Source of the DNA: Algisphaera sp039180025
Lineage (GTDB): Bacteria > Planctomycetota > Phycisphaerae > Phycisphaerales > Phycisphaeraceae
Length of the DNA: 52,424 nucleotides
Direction: 5' to 3'
NCBI GenBank assembly: GCA_039180025.1
Contig: JBCDDZ010000020.1
Span: 1 to 52,424, forward strand
The notes under the pieces were generated by a model. It made no database searches, had not been told where the DNA came from, and was given only the letters and a program-made list of their open reading frames with translations. Below are positions 15,728-24,721 of this stretch, one piece after another. The translations under genes were made by a program, and so were the position numbers. Position 1 is the stretch's first letter. Each line of letters begins with the position of its first letter.

Positions 15728-16737
15728 CCCGCCGCGCCCCGGATATCGCCGCCAAGCTCCGCCCCGAGGGCTCGCCCCTGGTCGCCGGGTCCGGCACGAC
15801 CCGCGCCGTGTCCGCGCTGCCCGGCTCGGTTCCGGAAGGGTCCGGCTACACTTGGCGGGACCGGGCCCGAGACTACAAAGTCTTGGTCAAACCCAGTATC
15901 ACCCGGCTGGTCGTGATCACGGCGGCCATCGGTTTCGCGCTGGGGGTCCGCAGTGGCGCGGGCTGGACCTGGCTGATGCTGGTGGGCACGCTGGCGGGCA
16001 CGGGCTTGTCCTGCATGGCCGCGAGCGTCTTCAATCAGGCTTTCGAGTGGCGGACCGATGCCATGATGCCCCGCACCCGTCAGCGTCCCCTCGCGGCGGG
16101 GCGGCTGCCGATGGCCGAGGCGCTCGCCTTGGGCGGGGCGCTGATGCTGATCGGTCAGGCCGCGTTGTGCATGTTCGGCACGCCGCTCGCTTCGGGCCTG
16201 GCCGCGTTTACGATCCTGACTTACGCGCTGGTTTATACGCCGCTCAAGCGCGTCTCGCCGATGTCGCTTTACGTCGGCGCGATCCCCGGGGCGCTGCCGC
16301 CGCTGATCGGCTACACCGCCGTGACGGGCAGCCTGTTCACGCCTGCCGCCGCGACGGCCTGGGCGGTGTTTCTGATCATGGCCTTGTGGCAGGTCCCGCA
16401 CTTTCTGGCCATCGGCTATCTCTACAAGGAAGACTACGCCGCGGCCGACCTCGCCATGCATGCCGTGCGCGATCCGAGCGGGAAGTCGTCGCTGCGTAAC
16501 GCCATCCTCGGGGGCGTGCTGCTGCTGCCCGCGGGGCTGCTGCCGACCCTCTGGGGCGACGCGGGGTGGTGGGCCTTTGGCGTCTCGCTCATCTGCGGGC
16601 TGCTCTTCCTGGGGCTCGCGATCCGCTGGGCGTGCGCCGCGGACTCCGCCCGCAAAGCCTGGGCGAGGCGGGTGTTCTTCGCGTCGCTGATCTATCTGCC
16701 GGTGGTGCTGACCGCCGTGATGGTGGATGCCCGATGA
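15724..16737 (+). CDS. ctaB: protoheme IX farnesyltransferase (heme O synthase)
   Basis: Transfers a farnesyl group to heme b to make heme O, the substrate of CtaA. The UbiA-family protein has 337 residues and eight to nine membrane segments. The prenyl-diphosphate motifs are FNQAFEWRTDAMMPRTRQRPL and the second Asp-rich region around YLYKEDYAAADLAMH; YTPLKR and ALWQVPHFLAIGY are family hallmarks. A 45-residue soluble N-terminal extension is longer than usual. The start ATG overlaps the ctaA stop, and its own stop overlaps the ABC ATPase start, so three genes are coupled. Confidence 0.95.
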   Translation: MTRRAPDIAAKLRPEGSPLVAGSGTTRAVSALPGSVPEGSGYTWRDRARDYKVLVKPSITRLVVITAAIGFALGVRSGAGWTWLMLVGTLAGTGLSCMAASVFNQAFEWRTDAMMPRTRQRPLAAGRLPMAEALALGGALMLIGQAALCMFGTPLASGLAAFTILTYALVYTPLKRVSPMSLYVGAIPGALPPLIGYTAVTGSLFTPAAATAWAVFLIMALWQVPHFLAIGYLYKEDYAAADLAMHAVRDPSGKSSLRNAILGGVLLLPAGLLPTLWGDAGWWAFGVSLICGLLFLGLAIRWACAADSARKAWARRVFFASLIYLPVVLTAVMVDAR

Positions 16738-17801
16738 GCCCCGCCAAACTCGGCCGTCCATCTGAACCCGCTCCTACGGTTTCGCCGAGCTTCGCCGTTC
16801 CCGCGGGGGAGCCGGCGTCGTCCGCCCTGAGCGCGGGACGCCCGCCGGCGATCGAACTCCAAGGCCTCACCCATCGCTACCCCGGGGCGGAGCGTGACGC
16901 GCTGGCCGGGGTTACGTTGGAGGTCGAGGCGGGCGAGGCCTTCGCGGTATTGGGTCCCAACGGGGGGGGCAAGTCCACGACGTTCCGGATCCTGGCCACG
17001 CTGCTCCAGCCCCGTCTCCCTGCGGCGGTGGCGCGGGTTTTTGGTCATGATCTGGCCCGCGATCCCGCCGCGGCGCGTCGGGCGATGGGCGTTGTTTTCC
17101 AGTCGCCCAGCGTCGATATCAAGCTCTCGGCCCGCGAGAATCTCGCCTGCCAGGCCCGGCTCTACGGCCTGACCCGGCGGGCGTCGGCCCCGCGGATCGA
17201 CGACGCCCTCAATCAGTTTGGCCTCTCCGACCGGGCCGGCGACCGGGTCGAGACGTTTTCGGGCGGGATGCGTCGGCGGCTGGAGATCGCCAAGGCGCTG
17301 CTCCACGGGCCGCGTCTGCTGCTGATGGATGAGCCGGCGACCGGGCTGGACCCCGCCGCCCGCCGCGAACTGTGGGACCATCTCGGAGCCCTGCGGGAGC
17401 AGCGCGACATCAGCATCGTGTGGACGACGCACCTCATGGACGAGGCCGAGCGCGCCGACCGCCTCGCGGTGATGGCCGACGGCCGGGTCGTTGCCGTGGC
17501 TCGGCCCGCGGAACTGATGGCCGAGCAGGGCGGGCACGTGGTGACCGTGGTGCCCGGCAGCGCGCTGGCCCCCGACACGGTCCGCGTCCGGATCGAGCGG
17601 GAACTCGGTCCGTGGGCCGCGGGGCGAGGCCCGGTGGTCGCGGAAGACGGGGTGCGGTTTGAACACGGCGACGGCCCCTCGGTCGTGGCCCGCGTCGCGG
17701 CGTGGTGGCCCGGCGATCTGGAGCGGGTGTCGGTCGGGCGGCCGACCCTCGAAGACGCCTACCTCCGTCTCACCGCGGCGGCCCCGGACCGGCACGAATG
17801 A
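16734..17801 (+). CDS. ABC transporter ATP-binding subunit (ABC-2/CcmA-DrrA type)
   Basis: 355 residues. It has Walker A GPNGGGKSTT, Q-loop VFQSPSVD, signature FSGGMRRRLEIAKAL, Walker B LLLMDEPATGLDP and the H-loop in TTHLMDEAERAD. The C-terminal 90 residues resemble the accessory domain of ABC-2 exporter ATPases. A disordered 50-residue N-terminus precedes the domain. It is coupled to ctaB by an ATGA overlap. No permease gene follows: about 600 non-coding bases come next, so the membrane partner must be elsewhere or was lost. A role linked to oxidase or heme maturation is suggested by context only. Confidence 0.85.
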   Translation: MSPAKLGRPSEPAPTVSPSFAVPAGEPASSALSAGRPPAIELQGLTHRYPGAERDALAGVTLEVEAGEAFAVLGPNGGGKSTTFRILATLLQPRLPAAVARVFGHDLARDPAAARRAMGVVFQSPSVDIKLSARENLACQARLYGLTRRASAPRIDDALNQFGLSDRAGDRVETFSGGMRRRLEIAKALLHGPRLLLMDEPATGLDPAARRELWDHLGALREQRDISIVWTTHLMDEAERADRLAVMADGRVVAVARPAELMAEQGGHVVTVVPGSALAPDTVRVRIERELGPWAAGRGPVVAEDGVRFEHGDGPSVVARVAAWWPGDLERVSVGRPTLEDAYLRLTAAAPDRHE

Positions 17802-18423
17802 CCGACGGGTCGCGAGGATTCGGACGGTCCGGCGTTCTTATGCCGGCGATCCGTCGCGGATCGCTCGGGGAAGGCGGGTCTTCTTGTTGCTTCGGCAGTG
17901 AGAGTTACAGGTTTTTTATCCGTGCGGATGCGCAGGGTGGGTTGATCGTTCAGCCATGAACTGCGGGTCTTCATGATTGGCCCGCCGTGGTTTCGCCGGT
18001 ATACTCGGGACCGCGACGTAGGGCGAGGGTCAAGCCGTTTCACGTCTTTCTTGGAAAATCTGCCTGCATATGGTTCGGGCCGATTGGGATGGGAAGCACG
18101 CCTGCCGCATCGAGATCGAAGGGGATCACCGGGGGAACCGTCCACGGGTGACGCACGGGTTTTGCCCGGTTCACGCACGGTGGCCCTGGGCTTTTGCCGG
18201 TTCTTTGACAACCGCGTTTCCACTCACCGTCCGATCCCGGGCCGGCCTACGACCACGGGGCGGTCCGGAGAAAGTTTTCATATCCATCCCTTGCATAGCG
18301 TCTCCGTAGGCGGGCTTGGGATCGGGCGGTGAGTCGGGGCGTGGTGTGTGCGGCCCGGTTTACCCGTCGTTCCGCGAGGGTTTGCTGAAGGTCGTGGCGG
18401 CGGTGGGCGCTTATGATGCTCGG
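17802..18423. other. 622-bp region without a convincing gene
   Basis: An open frame at 18070-18309 (79 codons) is rich in Arg and Trp and resembles no family I know. Other short open frames overlap each other. Several direct repeats of ACGGGT/CACGG occur around 18138-18190. The pabB frame is open from 18316, but homology begins only after the ATG at 18424. Confidence 0.45.
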
Positions 18424-20046
18424 ATGGGTCCGACCGGATTGCCAATCGATTACCCGTTTGATCCGCTCGAAGCGGTGAGGCGTTGGCCGGCGGAGCGTCC
18501 GCTGGTGATGCTGCATTCGGGCCGATTCGATCCGCGGTGGGCGCGGACCTCGGTGCTGGCCGAGCCTACGGCGGCGCTGGCGGTGCAGCGGGGCCGGACA
18601 CGGTGGGTCGGCGAGTTGCCCGCGGCGGTGGCGGCGGTGCTGAACGACTTCGAACGCCGGCCCGGCGGGGGGGCGGCCCAGCCCTTCGCGCTGCTTGAAG
18701 CGGTGGTGCGGGCCGACCCGACACTCTACTTGGGCCAACTCGGCTACGACCTGGGGCGGACCGTCGAGACAGTCGCGGCGACCGCGCTGGACGACCACGG
18801 CTGGCCCGACCTGCTGTTCCAACGCTGCGAAAACTATCTGCGCTACGATCACGCCGCCCGCCGCTGGGCCGCGGTGGGCCCGGCCCCCGACGCGATCCCC
18901 GATCTTTCCACCGCCCCCGGAACCCCCGGAAGCGGGGAGGGAGGTCGAGGGCAGCCCGAGCCGCTGCCGTTTACCGCGGGCGCTCCCCGCCCCCAGCGGA
19001 CTCGGGATCAGCACCAGCAGGCGGTCGCACAGGCGCTCGGGTACATCGCCGCGGGCGATGTGTTTCAGGTCAACCTTGCTCAGCGCTTTGCCGCTGAATT
19101 TGCCGGCTCACCCCGCGGCCTGTACGCCCGGCTCGCTGAAGTCTCGCCCGCTTGGTACGGGGCGTATCTCGAAACCCTCGCCGACGCGGGAACGGCCCGC
19201 GGCTCGGCGGATGCAGTAGATAGCGCAGAGACAATGACCCGCTCGAAGTCAGGATCGACGCGAGGGGCCATTCCGGGGGCCATTCCGGGGGCCATTCCGG
19301 GGGTCATTCCGGGGGCAGGGGCGGGGGTGGTGTGTTCGACGTCGCCGGAGTTGTTCTTGGAGTTGGACACGAACGGCGGGGTGACCACCCGCCCGATCAA
19401 AGGCACCCGGCCCGCGGCCGCCGACCCGGCGGAGCTGCGGGACGCCGAGAAAGACGCGGCCGAGCTGAACATGATCATCGACCTGTTGCGTAACGACCTG
19501 GGCCGGGTCTGCCGGTACGGCAGTGTGCGGGTGGCCGAGCCACGCACGATCGAAACCCACCCGACGGTGCACCACGGCGTGGCCACGGTGACGGGCCGGC
19601 TGCGCCCGGGCCGATCGCTCCGCCACCTCCTGGAAGCAACGTTCCCCGGCGGCTCGATCACCGGCGCCCCCAAGGTCCGGGCGATGGAGATTATCGAAGC
19701 GCTCGAACCCGTCCGCCGGGGCCCCTACTGCGGCGCGATCGGCTACGTCTTGGGCCACCCTCCCGGCGACGTTCAGCCGCCGGCGCTTAGCGCGAAGTTC
19801 AGTATCGCGATCCGTACCCTCCTGGTGGACCGAGCGGCGGGGCGGGTGACGTTTTCGGTGGGCGGCGGCATCGTGGCCGACTCCGACCCCGCCGCGGAAT
19901 ATCAGGAAACTTTGGACAAAGCCGCCGCGCTCATCGCGGCGTTGCAGCCCCCCGGCGTGGCTGGAGCCTCGGGTCCTTCGGTTTTTTCATTGCCGACGTC
20001 ACTTTCGGAACCGTCATCGCCTTCCGAATCGCTTTCGGCTCCGTAG
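18424..20046 (+). CDS. pabB: aminodeoxychorismate synthase component I (anthranilate synthase-like)
   Basis: Chorismate-utilising enzyme; with a glutaminase it aminates chorismate to aminodeoxychorismate for folate. 540 residues. The core shows AAGDVFQVNLAQRF, STSPELFLEL, RPIKGTRPA, LRNDLGRVC, ATFPGGSITGAPKVRAME and YCGAIGY. The length exceeds the family norm because of a roughly 50-residue insertion before STSPELF (about residues 250-302) ending in a Pro-Gly-Ala-Ile 12-base repeat, a Pro/Gly/Glu insertion near residue 165, and a Ser-rich tail. The start at 18424 fits PIDYPFDPLEAV as N-terminus. TrpE cannot be fully excluded, but PIKGTRP and the context of a class IV aminotransferase favour PabB. 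Confidence 0.88.
   Translation: MGPTGLPIDYPFDPLEAVRRWPAERPLVMLHSGRFDPRWARTSVLAEPTAALAVQRGRTRWVGELPAAVAAVLNDFERRPGGGAAQPFALLEAVVRADPTLYLGQLGYDLGRTVETVAATALDDHGWPDLLFQRCENYLRYDHAARRWAAVGPAPDAIPDLSTAPGTPGSGEGGRGQPEPLPFTAGAPRPQRTRDQHQQAVAQALGYIAAGDVFQVNLAQRFAAEFAGSPRGLYARLAEVSPAWYGAYLETLADAGTARGSADAVDSAETMTRSKSGSTRGAIPGAIPGAIPGVIPGAGAGVVCSTSPELFLELDTNGGVTTRPIKGTRPAAADPAELRDAEKDAAELNMIIDLLRNDLGRVCRYGSVRVAEPRTIETHPTVHHGVATVTGRLRPGRSLRHLLEATFPGGSITGAPKVRAMEIIEALEPVRRGPYCGAIGYVLGHPPGDVQPPALSAKFSIAIRTLLVDRAAGRVTFSVGGGIVADSDPAAEYQETLDKAAALIAALQPPGVAGASGPSVFSLPTSLSEPSSPSESLSAP
18913..18931 (-). repeat. two CCCCCGGAA copies in pabB
   Basis: GCCCCCGGAA at 18913-18922 and CCCCCGGAA at 18923-18931 lie in a Pro/Gly-rich loop of PabB. 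They are inverted relative to the TTCCGGGGGC units at 19271 onwards in the same gene. Confidence 0.6.
19264..19331 (+). repeat. 12-bp G-rich tandem repeat (4 units plus tail) in pabB
   Basis: Units GGGGCCATTCC, GGGGGCCATTCC twice and GGGGGTCATTCC are followed by a tail of G runs separated by single bases, nearly identical to the tail in the glycosyltransferase gene (1525-1541). They are read as Pro-Gly-Ala-Ile repeats within an insertion just before the conserved SPELF motif. Loops of 7 nt between G5 runs fit the G-quadruplex consensus. Confidence 0.85.
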
Positions 20047-20279
20047 TGTTCCTCGGAGCGGCATCCGCCTGCGCATGCTGCGGCCAACCGCCCTTTGGCG
20101 TTGGACTCAGATCCACGTACACCCGGCCTCAGCAACCTCACCCGCACCCAGACCGCTTACGTTGAGGTTGGTTTTTCGGCCGAGTCGGCGCAGGTGATAG
20201 CTCGTCGAATTTCTTCGTTTGACGAACAAAGCCGAACCGATGGCCGTGGGTAATCTGCTGGCCGTTGTTCGGAGCGTGG

Positions 20280-20540
20280 TTATTTTTTGCCGAAGTAGTT
20301 GCCGGCGAATTTTTTCTGGAACTTCTCGACCCGGCCGGCGGTGTCGACGAACTTCTGCTTGCCGGTGAAGAACGGGTGGCTGGCCGACGAGATGTCGACC
20401 TTGACCAGCGGGTATTCCTTGCCGTCTTCCCACGTGACCGTTTCTTTGGTCGTGGCGGTGGAGTTGGTTAAAAACGATTCGTTGGCCGACACGTCACGGA
20501 ACACGACCGGCCGGTACTTCGGGTGGATATCAGGTTTCAT
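20280..20540 (-). CDS. rpmE: 50S ribosomal protein L31, type B
   Basis: 86-residue large-subunit ribosomal protein. It begins MKPDIHPKYRPVVFRDVS and ends with SHPFFTGKQKFVDTAGRVEKFQKKF, the L31 family pattern. It lacks the Cys residues of the zinc-binding form, so it is type B, the form used in many bacteria when zinc is scarce. The ATG at 20540 gives the canonical N-terminus. It stands alone between pabB and the aminotransferase, on the opposite strand. I see no zinc-responsive operator by eye. Confidence 0.93.
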   Translation of the reverse strand: MKPDIHPKYRPVVFRDVSANESFLTNSTATTKETVTWEDGKEYPLVKVDISSASHPFFTGKQKFVDTAGRVEKFQKKFAGNYFGKK

Positions 20541-20819
20541 GGCCAAGCTCTGAGCAGTTAGTGGTGCAGGATACGTCCGCCAAAATGCGAGCCCCACAGT
20601 GTAGCCCCCCGTCCCACGGTACGCAATCCCCGCCGTTCTGCTTCCGGTTCCGCTGCCGCTTAGCCCCGCAACTTGCCGCCCTTACCGAAACATCAGGTGC
20701 CCGCCGGGGCGCTGGTCCATGCGCCGAGGGTCGCCGTCGCCCGGTCGGCCGGTGATGCCCCGCGGCGATAAACGGTCGCTTGGATCACTCCGTGAGGCCC
20801 CGGGCGGTCTCCGATTGAC

Positions 20820-21821
20820 GTGTCGCGACCCCTCGCTCGGGTCTTGCTAAGCTTAACGCTCGACTGTTTTCCGACGCCTGTCCGCGACGTATCCACCGAA
20901 AGCCTCGCCATCGACTCTACCTACGACATCTATCTGAACGGCCGGATGCTCCCGGCGGACGACGCAAACGTTTCGGTCAGCGGCGCGGGTTTCCAGCACG
21001 CCGTGGGCCTGTTCGAGACGTTTCAGGTTTACCACGGCAAGCCTTTTCGTTTGGAGCAGCACCTGGCCCGCCTCGCGGGGTCTGCCCGGGAGTTGGGCTT
21101 GGCCGAGACGCTGGACCCCGCCCCCCTGGCCGACGCGGTCCGTCGGACCGTCGATCACAACCGCCTTGAGCGGGCCCGCGTCCGGCTGACGCTGACCGCG
21201 GGCACGCTGTCGATGCTGCGTACGACCCCGGGGCAGGACCCCGAAGTGGCCGTCCGCCAGACCGTGGCCGTGGTGCCCGCCGAGCCGACCGCCTACGACC
21301 CGGCCTATTTCACGCAGGGGATTACCGCGCTGATCCACGGCCCCGCGGCGAACCCCTTTAATGAAAATGCCGGCCATAAGACCCTCGACTATTGGGCGCG
21401 TCTCCGCTCGCTCCGCCGGGCCGCCGCGGCGGGGGCCGGCGAAGCCATCTGGCTCAACGTGACCAATCACTTGGCGAGCGGCGCGATCAGCAACCTCCTG
21501 CTCGTCAAGGATCAAACCCTGTACACCCCGTTTGCGCGGGGCGAGGAAGTGCCCGAGGCGCTCCGTGCCCCGGTATTGCCGGGGGTGACCCGCGCCGCGG
21601 TCCTCGAACTCGCCGCGTCGCTCGGGCTCGAGGTCAAACGCAAGATGCTCACGGTTCAGGAACTGCTTGACGCGGACGAGGTCCTGCTGACGAACTCGGG
21701 GTGGGGGGTGCTGCCGGTGACCAAGATCGAGAAGCACCCCGTGGCCGACGGGCAGGTCGGTCCGCAGACGCAAGCCCTGCGCGAGGCGCTGTTGGGCCTG
21801 ATAACCGCCGAAACCACCTGA
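20820..21821 (+). CDS. class IV aminotransferase, possibly aminodeoxychorismate lyase
   Basis: PLP enzyme of the BCAT/D-amino-acid aminotransferase/PabC fold. It has DIYLNGRMLPADDANVSV at the N-terminus, GAGFQHAVGLFETFQVYHGKPF, a probable PLP Lys in NAGHKTLDYWARL, and LASGAISNLLLV. The last motif usually has Glu at the Ala-Ser position (EG-xxSN), so the PLP contact there is altered. The neighbouring pabB suggests PabC (p-aminobenzoate release), but branched-chain or D-amino-acid transamination is possible. The start is uncertain: the GTG at 20820 or TTG at 20844 both lie upstream of the conserved DIYLNG, with no ATG nearby. Confidence 0.75.
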   Translation: MSRPLARVLLSLTLDCFPTPVRDVSTESLAIDSTYDIYLNGRMLPADDANVSVSGAGFQHAVGLFETFQVYHGKPFRLEQHLARLAGSARELGLAETLDPAPLADAVRRTVDHNRLERARVRLTLTAGTLSMLRTTPGQDPEVAVRQTVAVVPAEPTAYDPAYFTQGITALIHGPAANPFNENAGHKTLDYWARLRSLRRAAAAGAGEAIWLNVTNHLASGAISNLLLVKDQTLYTPFARGEEVPEALRAPVLPGVTRAAVLELAASLGLEVKRKMLTVQELLDADEVLLTNSGWGVLPVTKIEKHPVADGQVGPQTQALREALLGLITAETT

Positions 21822-21933
21822 TTTTCCTGCATCTTGCTTCCAGACATCGTCCGGGAACCGGGCGCGCGGCCATGTCAGGAACCGCCCATCGGAATCCGTA
21901 TCTCGTTAACCATCCGCTGACAGCCGGTTGATG

Positions 21934-21966
21934 AAAGCCGGGCCGATCAAACGAGGCCCCGGCTTT
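21934..21966. terminator. terminator hairpin between convergent genes
   Basis: AAAGCCGGG-CC and GGCCCCGGCTTT pair across a 10-nt loop (one bulged base). The hairpin touches the stop codon of the minus-strand gene, and probably serves the plus-strand aminotransferase gene and partly the opposite one. Confidence 0.6.
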
Positions 21967-22651
21967 ACCGCCGGTTCTGCCGCCGCTGGCTGAACATCTC
22001 TCGCATGAGTTGATTCAACTGCGAGTCGCCGTTGGCCATCCGGTCGCTGACGTGCTCGCGGGCGCGCTCGGCCCGCTCGGCCTTCTCTTCTTCGGACCGT
22101 TCGGGACGCTGCGGCGGGCCGTCTTCGCCCCCCTGGGCCCGCGGCCCGCCGCGCCCGGCGTCGGCCCCGGGTCCGCCGCCTGCCGCAGACGAGGCGTCGG
22201 CTCCGTTCCCGCCGCCCCTCCTGCCGTCGGGCCGACCGCGTCGGAAGGTCGCGATGAGCGCTTCACGTTCTTCCGGGGATTTGCGTGCGTACGCCGCGAC
22301 CCACTGGCGCATCTGCACCGTACGGGCCTCACGCATGGCCTCGGCCAGTTTCTCGTTTTCTTCACGGAGCCGCCGCCGCTCTGCCCGGTTCAGCGACCCG
22401 TACTGTTCCCGGATCACGTCGTAGTAGGGCTGCTTCTGCGCTTTATGGAGCCGATCGAACCGCGGCGAGTTCACTAGGGCTCTCGCCTCGTCGAGGGTGG
22501 TCGGCATGGGCGGCGGCGTGAAATACCACCGGGCCCCCAGCCCGGCCCCCAGCACCACCGCCGCCAGGAATAGACCGCCGGCCAGCTTGATCCGCCGCCG
22601 TCGCTGATCCGCCCGTTCGTCTACCGGCTGACTCTCGAAATGCGCTGGCAT
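21965..22651 (-). CDS. single-pass membrane protein with charged, disordered tail
   Basis: 228 residues. A short cytoplasmic N-terminus with RRRR, one membrane segment (about residues 23-42, LAGGLFLAAVVLGAGLGA), a Pro-rich stretch, a helical region rich in Arg/Glu (about 55-135), and a Gly/Asp/Ala low-complexity tail ending in charged helices. No known domain. It precedes a pseudopilin gene on the same strand but 70 bp separate them, so a link is weak. Codon use is like its neighbours. Confidence 0.65.
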   Translation of the reverse strand: MPAHFESQPVDERADQRRRRIKLAGGLFLAAVVLGAGLGARWYFTPPPMPTTLDEARALVNSPRFDRLHKAQKQPYYDVIREQYGSLNRAERRRLREENEKLAEAMREARTVQMRQWVAAYARKSPEEREALIATFRRGRPDGRRGGGNGADASSAAGGGPGADAGRGGPRAQGGEDGPPQRPERSEEEKAERAERAREHVSDRMANGDSQLNQLMREMFSQRRQNRR

Positions 22652-22720
22652 GGTGGGGCTCTTTTCCGAAGTAAAGGTTTTGCGGCGGTACTCGCCCGGC
22701 TCGTTCGGGTGGGTGGGAAG

Positions 22721-23326
22721 CTACCTCACCACGATATCGACGTGGCCGTCGGCAAACAAAATATTTCGTTTGAAGTGGCGCTTGGGCACCGTCACCGTGC
22801 CGCCCGCCTGGAGCTCAAAATCGGTGCCGCCTGCTTCGCCGTCGAAGTCGCTGGCCACTTCGATCTGCGATTCGCCCCATCCGATCCGCTGGATAAAACG
22901 GCGGTTGAGCACCTCGGTCAAGGTCGTCCCCGCCACCGACGGGCTGTAGACGTAGCTCATCCCCGCGAGCGGATAGACCGTGTCGTCGTCCGGGCAGTCG
23001 TATAAACGGTTCGTCCCCGGGCCCGTTTCCAGCGGCAGCCAAACGTCGAGGTAGTTGTAGAGCGGCGGCTGGGTGCTGATCGATAAAAACGGCAGCGGGA
23101 TCGGCCGCGCGTCGGGGTACGCCTCGTCGTTTTCCTGCGTATACGACTCGAACACGATCCCCAGTTGCCGGAGGTTGCTCGAGCAGGTCACCCGCTGGGC
23201 GGCCCGCCTCGCCCCGGCCAGCGTCGGCAAGAGCAGCGCGACCAGGAGCGCGATGATACCGAGCACCACCATCAACTCGATGAGGCTGAACCCCCGCCCG
23301 GCCCGGGTTTGCTTGCGGCTGCGCAT
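22721..23326 (-). CDS. type II/IV pseudopilin-like protein, DUF1559-like
   Basis: 201 residues. It starts with a basic leader and the prepilin cleavage/methylation motif GFSLIELMVVLGIIALLVAL, to be cut after Gly by the prepilin peptidase encoded at 26407-27573. The C-terminus has RHFKRNILFADGHVD, which resembles the H-X9-DG motif of the large planctomycete family but has eight residues between His and Asp-Gly. The central part has two Cys residues that may form a disulfide. Members of this family are abundant in planctomycetes; their role (secretion or surface fibre) is unproven. Confidence 0.85.
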   Translation of the reverse strand: MRSRKQTRAGRGFSLIELMVVLGIIALLVALLLPTLAGARRAAQRVTCSSNLRQLGIVFESYTQENDEAYPDARPIPLPFLSISTQPPLYNYLDVWLPLETGPGTNRLYDCPDDDTVYPLAGMSYVYSPSVAGTTLTEVLNRRFIQRIGWGESQIEVASDFDGEAGGTDFELQAGGTVTVPKRHFKRNILFADGHVDIVVR

Positions 23327-23382
23327 CGTTTACTCGCTTTCCTCGGTGCCGACGATGTCGGCCATACGCGGCACCCCCGTGG

Positions 23383-24504
23383 TTATTGCCCGTCGCCCGG
23401 CTCGAACTTCATGACCAGATCGAATAGTTCCGCTTCCAGGGCGTCGGCCACGCCCGCGTCTTTAATCATCGCCAGCTTCAGGGTGTCGCAGCGCAGCCGG
23501 GCGTTGAAATTGCTTTCCACCGCCCGCCCCATCCCTTCGAGAACAACCAAGTCTACGCCCGCTCGATCGACCGCCGCCGCCAGCGCCCCGCTGATCCGCG
23601 ACAGATCGATCAGCGGGGCGTGGTTCCCGCTCGCGATCAGCCGCAGCCGGCCCGCGCTGCGGGCTCGGCCGATCACCGCATCGAACTCCGCCACGGCGTC
23701 CACCAGTTCGGTCAGCTCGTCGTGGGTCACGTCGTTGAGCGACGGCGTGGTGTTCGCGGTGAGGATCACGTCCGTGCCCCGTTTAAGCAGCTCTCGGGCC
23801 AGCGGGAGCATCCCCAGGGTCACGTCCGGCCCGGCGTTGTCCACGAACACCGCCGCCGCCCGGTGGGCCGGCCCGTCCAACCGCGCCAGCCAGGCGTCGA
23901 GCGCGTCGTACCGCCACGGCCGAGGCTTCAGTTCCCCGCGGACCGCCCGGAAGTCCACCCGCCGGTCCGCAAACATCGCCGCCGTCTCGGTCGCTCCCAG
24001 GTCGTAGATGTTCCCCGCGAACACCCCTTCGATGACCGCCACCCGCCGCGCCGGTTCCGCCATGGCGTCGAGCTCGTCCAAGAGCCCGGGCAGCAGCGCC
24101 AGCGCGTGCCGTGTGTCGGTCTGCTTCGCCAGGCGGTAGGCGTCCGCGATGCCCGCGGCGGCCAGCGCCTGCTCCCGGGCCGTGCAGATCGTCAGGATGT
24201 CCAGCCGTTCGCCCTGGCCCGGCCCCGAGAGCCCCGCTTCGAGCAGGTCGAGATACGCCATGAATCGGTCCGCCGCCTCGCCCGCGGCGCGTTCGATCAT
24301 TTCCACGTCTTCGCCGCGGTCCGCCGCTTCTTTCCGGTAGGCCTCGAGGAGGCTCGGGAAGTGTTTGCGAAACAGCCCCAGCCAGTAGTCTCGCCTCGCC
24401 GTTGCCTTCCGCAGATCCCATTCGCATGCCCGGTAGTGTTCGGGGGCGGCCAGCAACGGAAACCCCGTCCACGTCTCTCGGCCGACCGCATCGGGCTTGT
24501 TCAT
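23383..24504 (-). CDS. DUF89/ARMT1-like damage-control phosphatase
   Basis: 373 residues. The C-terminal half contains AVFVDNAGPDVTLGMLPLARELL, ILTANTTPSLNDVTHDEL and VVLEGMGRAVESN, which are the metal-binding Asp/Asn motifs of the DUF89 family as in the C-terminal domain of pantothenate kinase 4. These enzymes remove phosphate from damaged or excess sugar or pantetheine phosphates. The N-terminal half is helical with EWDLRK and is family-typical. It sits between a pseudopilin gene and hisH with gaps, so no operon partner is evident. The exact substrate is unknown. Confidence 0.8.
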   Translation of the reverse strand: MNKPDAVGRETWTGFPLLAAPEHYRACEWDLRKATARRDYWLGLFRKHFPSLLEAYRKEAADRGEDVEMIERAAGEAADRFMAYLDLLEAGLSGPGQGERLDILTICTAREQALAAAGIADAYRLAKQTDTRHALALLPGLLDELDAMAEPARRVAVIEGVFAGNIYDLGATETAAMFADRRVDFRAVRGELKPRPWRYDALDAWLARLDGPAHRAAAVFVDNAGPDVTLGMLPLARELLKRGTDVILTANTTPSLNDVTHDELTELVDAVAEFDAVIGRARSAGRLRLIASGNHAPLIDLSRISGALAAAVDRAGVDLVVLEGMGRAVESNFNARLRCDTLKLAMIKDAGVADALEAELFDLVMKFEPGDGQ

Positions 24505-24721
24505 CCCCTCAGCATAGTGCTTCTTCGCCGTCGGTTGGCCGGGGAAGGAAATCGGCGAGACGGTCTGGTTTTCCGCCCCCGCCCTCGGAAGCGGGAGGCG
24601 TCGAATCCGCCGACCGCCCGCGCTTCAGGCGGGCTCAGCGTATGCCGGTCCCGCCCGGAAACAGCCGGGGGATAGCGGATCAGATTTTTGAGACGGTTCG
24701 GCCCGCCCGGGGTATTTCTCG

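Noticed and set aside
18070..18309. 79-codon plus-strand open frame in the gap before pabB
   Set aside because: No recognisable family, no ribosome-binding site and atypical composition; left as unassigned DNA.
18424..20046. trpE rather than pabB
   Set aside because: PIKGTRP rather than the usual TrpE-type sequence, and no trp genes nearby; kept as pabB with TrpE as minor alternative.
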